From the NCBI GenBank assembly GCA_049115575.1, contig JAGDZU010000002.1:124001-188000 (forward strand): a DNA stretch of 64,000 nucleotides, in the 5' to 3' direction. The position numbers and the translations under genes were made by a program. Shown piece after piece: positions 52,222-58,695 of the stretch; the first letter of the stretch is position 1; each line of letters starts with the position of its first letter. Below the pieces are notes generated by a model that was given only the letters and a program-made list of their open reading frames with translations, did no database searches and was not told where the DNA came from. Source of the stretch: JAHEKB01 sp049115575 (GTDB taxonomy: Bacteria; Bacteroidota; Bacteroidia; NS11-12g; UBA9320).

Positions 52222-52443
52222 ATGTATTGGACACTTGAATTAGCTTCTTACTTAGATGATGCTCCCTGGCCAGCATCTAAGGACGAATTGATAGACTTTG
52301 CTATCAGAACGGGAGCTCCTCTTGAGGTGGTTGAAAACCTACAAGAATTAGAAGATGACGGTGAACCTTTTGAGACCATAGAAGAGATATGGTCTGAATA
52401 CCCGTCCACCGACGATTACTTTTTTAATCAAGATGAACTCTAA
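52222..52443 (+). CDS. DUF2795 domain protein
   Basis: A 73-residue acidic protein (YWTLELASYLDDAPWPASKDELIDFAIRTGAPLEVVENLQELEDDGEPFETIEEIW) that fits DUF2795 over its full length. The family is short, helical and common in Bacteroidota; its function is unknown. Monocistronic, with its own -7-like element upstream and a strong terminator 22 bases downstream. The overrepresentation of Asp and Glu suggests a basic partner. Confidence 0.88.
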   Translation: MYWTLELASYLDDAPWPASKDELIDFAIRTGAPLEVVENLQELEDDGEPFETIEEIWSEYPSTDDYFFNQDEL

Positions 52444-52465
52444 GAAGTTTTGAATTTATTGAAGG

Positions 52466-52492
52466 GCCTTTCTTGATGAAAGGCTTTTTTTT
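52466..52492 (+). terminator. intrinsic terminator of the DUF2795 gene
   Basis: Perfect 7-bp stem GCCTTTC / GAAAGGC with loop TTGAT and a T8 run. It sits between the DUF2795 gene and the convergent outer-membrane protein gene. Confidence 0.9.
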
Positions 52493-52495
52493 GGC

Positions 52496-53110
52496 TTAAA
52501 ACAAAAGCCCAATTTCGAAGCTCAAAGACCTTATGCTTCCGTTGGTATTTGTTTCAGGTTTAACATTCTCAAAATGTAAACCGTTGTTAATATCCAATAT
52601 TCCCAGTTTAGCTCCTACTTGCCATCCCACAGTTTTTCCAATTTGTTGATATGCAAGAACGCCATCCAAGGCAAAAGGATGTAAACCAAGACCATTTATG
52701 TAAGCTTTTGAGTTCTTCGCTAAATACATAGAAGAAAGTCCTAGATAACCAACTTGTGGACCAATTAGTATCTGATGCTTTTCGCTTTTTATATTATATG
52801 CGAGAAGTAGAGGGAAGTCGAGATAGAATGTGGCAATACTTTGATATTCCCCTTCTCCATTGTTAAAATTAGATCCTTTGAAATTTCCCAAAACTTCTGC
52901 TTGAAATCCCCAATTCTTATTGAGTTCAGTTCTGAAATAGGCGCCAGCTGTATATCCAAATCGAGGTGCTGGATTTTGAAGTTCAGTTCCAATCAAAGAT
53001 GAAAAATTCAAGGCTGTTTTGATTCCCAGTTTATAATCTCTACCACTTTCCTGTGCAAAATTTGCAGAGGCCAATAGGGATAAACTCAATATGAGAATTA
53101 TACTGCGCAT
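52496..53110 (-). CDS. outer-membrane beta-barrel protein (PorT-like)
   Basis: A 204-residue exported barrel: signal RSIILILSLSLLASANFAQ, then alternating strands (YKLGIKTALNFSSLIGTE, FGYTAGAYFRTELNKNWGFQAEVLGNF, YLDFPLLLAYNIKSEKHQILIGPQVGYLG) and a C-terminal LSFEIGLLF. This matches the outer_membrane_beta-barrel/PorT-like family abundant in Bacteroidota. Its role is unknown. The start overlaps the stop of the Hsp70 gene by one base, so the pair is co-transcribed, an odd partner for a chaperone. Confidence 0.8.
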   Translation of the reverse strand: MRSIILILSLSLLASANFAQESGRDYKLGIKTALNFSSLIGTELQNPAPRFGYTAGAYFRTELNKNWGFQAEVLGNFKGSNFNNGEGEYQSIATFYLDFPLLLAYNIKSEKHQILIGPQVGYLGLSSMYLAKNSKAYINGLGLHPFALDGVLAYQQIGKTVGWQVGAKLGILDINNGLHFENVKPETNTNGSIRSLSFEIGLLF

Positions 53111-54957
53111 TAAATCTTTTTACCTTTAAGGGCTTTTGAGATAGTTTTATCCATGGCCTTTTCAGCAAACTGTTTACTATAATTATTTAACTCTTCACAG
53201 CTATTAACGATTTGATCTTTGTTTTTAGTTTGAATAGCAGTGTCAATATCTCTCATTTTGGATCTTATCTGCTCAACGGATTGGTCATCTAAAAGGTCCG
53301 CATGATCTTTTTTGAATTTATTCATGCTGTACAGCAATTGATTGGCTTCAGTAATAGCTTCTGTGAGAGCTCTCAATTCCATGTCTGAAGATGCATTCTT
53401 TAAACTGGCCAACAACATGTTTTCGACCTCGGAGTCGCTTAATCCATATTTAGGTTCAAGCTTTACTTCTTGTTTTACCCCTGAGCGTAATTCAGTGGCA
53501 GATACTTTGAGTATACCGTCTGCATCTAACATAAATACAACTTCAACTTTAGGTAAGCCTGCAGGCATGGCTGGAATTCCAGATAGTATAAATTCGCCAA
53601 GCTTTCTGTTATCAGTTACCAACTCTCTTTCACCTTGATAAACGCCAATTTTTAGATTTACCTGACCATCTATAGATGTGGTGTATTGTCTTCCAACTTT
53701 ATTAGGAATTTTCCCATTTCTAGGAATAATAACATCCATTAGACCTCCCATAGTCTCAATTCCCAGCGATAAAGGAGTAACATCTAAAAGCAATAGATCT
53801 TTGCGATTTCCAGCTAGTATGTCTGCCTCTATAGCAGCACCTAAGGCCACCACTTCATCGGGATTCAAGTCTTGATCTATAGAAGATGCATGAAATAGCT
53901 CAGCCACTGCATTTTGAACAGCAATGGTTCTGGTGCTTCCACCAACCATCACCACATCATCTATTTCAGTAGATTTAATGGCAGCATCTGCTAATGCTAG
54001 TTTACAACACTCCATGCTTCTTTCAATTAGAGGATGAAGCAAGCTAGAAAGTTGCGTCCTATTCATAGATAAGACATATTCACTACCATTTATGCTCAGT
54101 GTTTCTTCTACATTTTCGTTTTGGCTTAATTCTTTTTTGAATCTTTCAGCAGTCAACCTAAGTAATTGTAAATCGCTCGAAGAACTGCTTGATATTTTGT
54201 GTTCCTGTAACCAATGACTAACTATCGCCTGGTCAAAGTCATCCCCGCCCAAATAGGTGTCGCCATTGGTGCTGAGTACTTCGAAGATTCCCTGTTCAAT
54301 TCGGAGAATGGATATATCAAAAGTTCCGCCACCTAAATCATAAACGGCAACTGTCTTTTTATCTTGAGGGTTGAGTCCAATACCATAAGCGAGACTTGCT
54401 GCAGTGGGTTCATTGATTATTCTCAGCACATCTAAACCAGCTAGCTTGCCAGCATCCCTAGTAGCCTGCCTTTGGGCATCGTTAAAGTATGCAGGAACGG
54501 TCACCACAACCTTGGAAACAGGCTCCTGTAAGGCATTTTCGGCCACTTTCTTAAGTTCTTTTAGAACAATGGATGAAAGTTCAATGGGGCTGTAGTTCTT
54601 TCCTTTAACATTAATTCTAATGAGTTTGTCTTCACCTTCATCTATAAGTTGATAGTTGAAGAACTTTAACTGATCTTCTATGTCACTGTATGATTTACCC
54701 ATCAACCGTTTAACAGAGTAAATGGTGTTTTCTGGTGATGTTACCATTTCTTTGATGGCTTCATGACCAACGGCAATATGCTCCCCAAAGTGAATGGTAG
54801 AAGGTACAGTGTTATGGCCATCCTTGGATATGCAATACGCTTCGCCATTTTCATCTATAGATGCAATAAGACTATTGGTAGTTCCCAAGTCAATGCCAAT
54901 AACAGCACTGCCCTTGTCTAGGGATCCACTCTTAAGATCTATGGAGAATTTTGCCAT
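53110..54957 (-). CDS. hscA: Hsp70 chaperone, HscA-like
   Basis: A 615-residue Hsp70. The ATPase domain (about 18-385) has VIGIDLGTTNSLIAS, VYDLGGGTFDISIL and VVMVGGSTRTIAVQ; the substrate-binding domain follows DVTPLSLGIETMGGLMDVIIPRNGKIP and a helical lid. The short tail without the EEVD-like or long C-terminal extension of DnaK, and the N-terminal KSGSLDKGSA extension, fit HscA, the iron-sulfur scaffold chaperone. No iscU/hscB is adjacent, so the symbol is probable rather than certain. A -7/-33 promoter precedes the ATG. Confidence 0.85.
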   Translation of the reverse strand: MAKFSIDLKSGSLDKGSAVIGIDLGTTNSLIASIDENGEAYCISKDGHNTVPSTIHFGEHIAVGHEAIKEMVTSPENTIYSVKRLMGKSYSDIEDQLKFFNYQLIDEGEDKLIRINVKGKNYSPIELSSIVLKELKKVAENALQEPVSKVVVTVPAYFNDAQRQATRDAGKLAGLDVLRIINEPTAASLAYGIGLNPQDKKTVAVYDLGGGTFDISILRIEQGIFEVLSTNGDTYLGGDDFDQAIVSHWLQEHKISSSSSSDLQLLRLTAERFKKELSQNENVEETLSINGSEYVLSMNRTQLSSLLHPLIERSMECCKLALADAAIKSTEIDDVVMVGGSTRTIAVQNAVAELFHASSIDQDLNPDEVVALGAAIEADILAGNRKDLLLLDVTPLSLGIETMGGLMDVIIPRNGKIPNKVGRQYTTSIDGQVNLKIGVYQGERELVTDNRKLGEFILSGIPAMPAGLPKVEVVFMLDADGILKVSATELRSGVKQEVKLEPKYGLSDSEVENMLLASLKNASSDMELRALTEAITEANQLLYSMNKFKKDHADLLDDQSVEQIRSKMRDIDTAIQTKNKDQIVNSCEELNNYSKQFAEKAMDKTISKALKGKKI

Positions 54958-54963
54958 GGCGCA

Positions 54964-54997
54964 AAAGTATTTAAATAGGGGCTTTTACAATCAAACA
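54964..54997 (-). promoter_or_regulatory. hscA promoter, possibly leaderless
   Basis: Minus strand: TTTG (54997-54994), 22 bases, TACTTTTG (54971-54964), then CGCC and the ATG. Both elements match the Bacteroidota consensus. Transcription would start at or within a base or two of the ATG. Confidence 0.55.
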
Positions 54998-55047
54998 ATT
55001 CTAATCAGCTTTCGTTGATATCTGATGTAGATTTGTTTTCTATTAAG

Positions 55048-55452
55048 ATGGATACCTCTGAAAACGAACAAATAGTCTTTTTCGATGGATTTTGCACTGT
55101 GTGTAATGGGTCTGTGAATTTTTTAATGAGGCTAGACCATAAAAAAGAATTTAAGTATGCATCACTACAGTCCAAGAAGGCAAATGAGCTTCTGAAGCCC
55201 AAGCAAATTATTGGAATGGATTCGGTGGTCCTATACAAGGAGCAGAAGATTTATACTGAATCAGATGCACTTGTTGAAATTGCTAAATCACTTTCTTGGC
55301 CTTGGCGAGTCTTTATGTATTGTAGGTTTATCCCCAGAGGAATAAGAAATGCTGCATACAAGCTAGTGGCAAATAATAGATATAGGGTGTTTAAGCGAAG
55401 AAAAGAATGTAGAGTTCCCACCGAAGAAGAACGAGCTCTGTTTTATGATTAA
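55048..55452 (+). CDS. DCC family thiol-disulfide oxidoreductase
   Basis: About 134 residues from ATG 55048 (DTSENEQIVFFDGFC); TTG 55015 is an upstream alternative. The DUF393/DCC signature FDGFCTVCNGSVNFLMRLD contains the redox-like CxxC (C-T-V-C) and the Asp of DGxC; YASLQSKKANELL and MDSVVLYKEQKIYTESDALVEIAKSL complete the domain. It is a thioredoxin-like protein whose physiological partner is unknown. Its stop overlaps the convergent rlmN stop (TTAA). Confidence 0.88.
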   Translation: MDTSENEQIVFFDGFCTVCNGSVNFLMRLDHKKEFKYASLQSKKANELLKPKQIIGMDSVVLYKEQKIYTESDALVEIAKSLSWPWRVFMYCRFIPRGIRNAAYKLVANNRYRVFKRRKECRVPTEEERALFYD

Positions 55453-56486
55453 GCCAACTTATTAGCCAATTGACCGCAAGCCGCGTCTATATCTCGCCCT
55501 CTACTTCTTCTAATGTTCACTATAATTCTCGCCTTTTCTAAATGATCTCTAAAGGCTTCCAGTTTCTTTAAGGAGCTTGCCTCAAACTCCGCAAGGTCTA
55601 TAGGATTATATTCAATAAGGTTGACCTTACATTTAATTTGACGTGCAAATGCAATAAGCTCTTCTGCTTCTTCTGGATGATCATTAATGTCGTTAATTAC
55701 ACAATACTCAAGGGTAACCCTAGTTCCTGTTTTTTCGTAGAAGTAGTTTAAGGCTTCAACCAGGTCTTCAAGAGAATTACTATCATTGATAGGCATAATC
55801 TTGCTGCGCTTTTCATTATTAGCAGAGTGCAGAGAAAGAGCGAGATTAAACCTCACTTGGTCATCTCCAAGCTTCTTAATCATTTTAGCAATTCCAGCAG
55901 TAGATAATGTGAATCGCTGTGGAGACATGTTTAGCCCATCTTCTGAACAGATTTTATTAATGCCATTGAGAACAGAATTGTAGTTCAATAAGGGCTCACC
56001 CATGCCCATAAGAACAACATTGGTTAGAGGTCTATCATAAGCTTCTAAAGCCTCACTTTTCAATAATGCAACTTGGTCATAAATTTCGTCAGCTCTTAAG
56101 TTTCGTTCTCTTTTTAGAAAGCCAGTTGCACAGAACGTACAACTAAGACTGCAACCAACTTGCGAAGAGATACATGCTGTAACTCTAGATTTGGTTGGAA
56201 TCAATACTCCTTCCACTATAAAACCATCATCCAGCTTAAAAGCATATTTAATGGTTCCATCAGCGCTTTTTTGTGAGTTGGCAATAGTTACTGCCTTAAT
56301 CTCGTAAGAGTCGGATAAATCATCCCTTAACTGTTGAGGGAGATTAGACATAGATTGAATGCTTTTGGCAGATTTATTCCATAGCCACTCTTCAATTTGA
56401 GATGCCCTAAATTTTGGCTGACTCATTTCAGCCATCAAAAGAATCAACTCGTCTTTATTTAACTGCCTTAAATCTTTTTTAGCCAT
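55449..56486 (-). CDS. rlmN: dual-specificity 23S rRNA/tRNA adenine C2-methyltransferase RlmN
   Basis: Radical SAM enzyme that methylates C2 of A2503 in 23S rRNA and A37 in tRNA. About 345 residues from ATG 56486 (AKKDLRQLNKDELILLMAE); the frame to 56519 runs through the upstream terminator and is rejected. The 4Fe-4S cysteines are in CSLSCTFCATGF, the GMGEPLLNYN motif follows, and the two methyl-transfer cysteines are likely C115-region ISSQVGC and the C-terminal DIDAACGQL. It has no obvious partner gene. Confidence 0.95.
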   Translation of the reverse strand: MAKKDLRQLNKDELILLMAEMSQPKFRASQIEEWLWNKSAKSIQSMSNLPQQLRDDLSDSYEIKAVTIANSQKSADGTIKYAFKLDDGFIVEGVLIPTKSRVTACISSQVGCSLSCTFCATGFLKRERNLRADEIYDQVALLKSEALEAYDRPLTNVVLMGMGEPLLNYNSVLNGINKICSEDGLNMSPQRFTLSTAGIAKMIKKLGDDQVRFNLALSLHSANNEKRSKIMPINDSNSLEDLVEALNYFYEKTGTRVTLEYCVINDINDHPEEAEELIAFARQIKCKVNLIEYNPIDLAEFEASSLKKLEAFRDHLEKARIIVNIRRSRGRDIDAACGQLANKLA

Positions 56487-56490
56487 ATAC

Positions 56491-56516
56491 AAAAAAGCCC
56501 CGCCCGAAGGCGAGGC
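56491..56516 (-). terminator. intrinsic terminator upstream of rlmN
   Basis: For minus-strand transcription: GCCTCGCC, a TTCG tetraloop, GGCGGGGC, then T6. It ends the Omp28-like gene and lies 5 bases before the rlmN start. Confidence 0.9.
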
Positions 56517-56538
56517 CATTTTATGAATTCTTTAATTC

Positions 56539-57399
56539 TTAGTCAAAAGCTTGAGTAGTTCCAACATCAACTCTTTGTACATTATAAATGTAAGAAGAAG
56601 AAAGTGCAGGATTCTGCAAGTTATTTGTAGCTTCTGAAATGAATGCAACGATGTCTAGGTCATCTCCCAATCCACCAAGGTTAGTGGTGAATTCGAACTC
56701 AGAAAGAGTTCCAGCAGCAACCTGACCAGCAGTCAATTTATCTCCAAGAGCAGCAGTTAATACATTTCTCACAACATTTGTGTGCTTGTATCCTACAATT
56801 GGGCTTCCTTTACCGTAGTATGGGTGTCCACTAACTCCGTTATAGTAGTTAGCTTGATCCCATCCAGTTCCAGTTCCAGACATCTCGTCTTCAACAACTA
56901 AAACAGTAAGGAAGTAATTTCCTTCTGGCATATCGTTAGCGCCAATTCCTAAATTAACTTTAACAGTTAAGTTAGTTCCATTTTTGTCTGATGCATCAAT
57001 GCTAAGTCCGCATTTAGCAACCTCAGCCATAACAGCTGCAGTACTTGCATCCCAAGTTCCTCTATTAGCAGCTACGCCACCAATTCGATTAATCATACCA
57101 GTAGGGTAACCTGCGGCATATTTGTCATCAATAGCATCGTCAAAGATGTTATCCATGGCATCACCTAGGTGATAAACTACTGTAGATACTCCAGCACCAT
57201 ATTTAGCTTCGATGTTGTCTGAATAGACCTTACCATCTGGGCAGAACTGGCACCAAGCACCACTGAAATACTCGATTAACACTTTTTGTGTATAGGAAGT
57301 AGGAGCTGCATCGCCGCCATTAGGGTCGTCCGTGCCTTTGTCCTTACAACTGAATAGCGCAACACTCGCTACAAGTAAAAGTAATGATAGTTTTTTCAT
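56539..57399 (-). CDS. Omp28-related thioredoxin-fold lipoprotein
   Basis: About 286 residues from ATG 57399 (KKLSLLLLVASVALFSCKDKG, lipobox FSC). The first domain is thioredoxin-like with EYFSGAWCQFCPDG (CxxC) and GYPTGMINR (cis-Pro region); the second half (about 160-285) is a beta-sandwich as in Omp28-related proteins. It is expected at the outer membrane, facing the periplasm or outside. Physiological role unknown. The start is supported by a -7 element (57421..57428) that would lie after a longer start at 57423. Confidence 0.88.
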   Translation of the reverse strand: MKKLSLLLLVASVALFSCKDKGTDDPNGGDAAPTSYTQKVLIEYFSGAWCQFCPDGKVYSDNIEAKYGAGVSTVVYHLGDAMDNIFDDAIDDKYAAGYPTGMINRIGGVAANRGTWDASTAAVMAEVAKCGLSIDASDKNGTNLTVKVNLGIGANDMPEGNYFLTVLVVEDEMSGTGTGWDQANYYNGVSGHPYYGKGSPIVGYKHTNVVRNVLTAALGDKLTAGQVAAGTLSEFEFTTNLGGLGDDLDIVAFISEATNNLQNPALSSSYIYNVQRVDVGTTQAFD

Positions 57400-57420
57400 T
57401 GTCTTAATTAAAATTGAGCC

Positions 57421-57428
57421 CAAATATA
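57421..57428 (-). promoter_or_regulatory. -7 element of the Omp28-like gene
   Basis: Minus-strand TATATTTG (exact TAnnTTTG) followed by GGCTC, 22 bases upstream of ATG 57399. No clear -33. Confidence 0.45.
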
Positions 57429-57532
57429 AGCTTATTTGTTGTTTGAAAAAGAGGTAAACTACTGATATACCTCATGAGTACCTAAAATGACAATGATTTG
57501 ATGTTGCCGTGACAGGAAGAATATTAAGTAAT

Positions 57533-58687
57533 TTAGTACTGAATATTGCCTATTGTCAGACTTTTCTTAGCTACTGACACGCAATGCCCTATAATTTTTG
57601 ATTCCACTTTTAAATCATTTGCCAGACTAATCAATTCATCTGCAGCTTCTGGTTTACAATAAACTTCTAACCTATGTCCCATATTAAAAACCTCATACAT
57701 CTCCTTTAGAGGGGTACCTGTAGTTTCATGTATGGTTTTGTATAATGGAGGTAAGTCGAAAGGATTGTTTTTAATAATATGAAGATCTTTATCTAAGAAC
57801 TTCATGACTTTAGTTTGAGCTCCACCCGTACAGTGGATGATTCCGTTAATAGCATTTCTCAATGCTGGGTTGCTTAAGAAAGCATTTAAGAGGGGTGCGT
57901 ACGTTCTAGTAGGAGAGAGTAAAGCTTTTCCAATATCTAAAGGTGTGCCTTCCAAAGGATCGGTCAATTTGAACTGGCCAGAATAGATAAATTCTTCGTC
58001 TGTGTTTTTATCAAAAGATTCTGGGTATTTGGAATAATACTCATGAGATAATAGATCATGTCTCCCACTGGTGAGTCCATTGGAACCCATCCCGGAATTA
58101 TAGTTGTTTTCATAACTGGCTTGACCAGAAGAACTAAAACCTACTATTACATCTCCATCTTGTATGTCAACTTCTTTAATTTCTGATCGTTTGGGTCTGC
58201 AAGTAACTGTAGAATCAACTATCACCGTTTTTACCAAATCTCCTACATCTGCTGTTTCACCTCCTGTAAATTTCATGTCAACCCCAAAATTACTCATGGT
58301 AGCTATACACTCTTCAAAGCCTTCAATTACTTCTTTGATTACTGCGCCAGGGATTAAATGTTTGTTTCTTCCTATGGTATTAGAAAGCAAGTAAGGGCCA
58401 TTTGCACCGGTGCAAATGATGTCGTCTAAGTTCATGACTAAGGCATCCTGAGCGATTCCTCTCCATACACTAATGTCGCCAGTTTCTTTCCAGTAGATGT
58501 ATGCCAATGAGGATTTTGTTCCAGCACCATCTGCATGCATAATGTTGCAGTACTCTGGGTCATTGCCTATGAAATCTTCTACAATCTTGCAAAAGGCGTT
58601 GGGAAAAAGCCCTTTGTCTATATTGGATATTGCTTTGTGAACATCTTCTTTCTGAGAAGATACTCCACGTTTCTCATACCTGTTCAA
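57533..58687 (-). CDS. purM: phosphoribosylformylglycinamidine cyclo-ligase (AIR synthetase)
   Basis: ATP-dependent closure of the imidazole ring in purine synthesis. The 384-residue protein has the PurM core: HADGAGTKSSLAYIYW, ALVMNLDDIICTGANGPYLLSNTIGRNK, the FTGGETADVGDLV segment and the C-terminal HCTGGAQTKVMKF and VFNMGHRLEVYC. It is the longer Bacteroidota form rather than the 345-residue E. coli form. The start is TTG 58687, 8 bases after the OmpA-like gene stop on the same strand, so the two are probably co-transcribed. Confidence 0.93.
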   Translation of the reverse strand: MNRYEKRGVSSQKEDVHKAISNIDKGLFPNAFCKIVEDFIGNDPEYCNIMHADGAGTKSSLAYIYWKETGDISVWRGIAQDALVMNLDDIICTGANGPYLLSNTIGRNKHLIPGAVIKEVIEGFEECIATMSNFGVDMKFTGGETADVGDLVKTVIVDSTVTCRPKRSEIKEVDIQDGDVIVGFSSSGQASYENNYNSGMGSNGLTSGRHDLLSHEYYSKYPESFDKNTDEEFIYSGQFKLTDPLEGTPLDIGKALLSPTRTYAPLLNAFLSNPALRNAINGIIHCTGGAQTKVMKFLDKDLHIIKNNPFDLPPLYKTIHETTGTPLKEMYEVFNMGHRLEVYCKPEAADELISLANDLKVESKIIGHCVSVAKKSLTIGNIQY

Positions 58688-58695
58688 TGTGTCTT

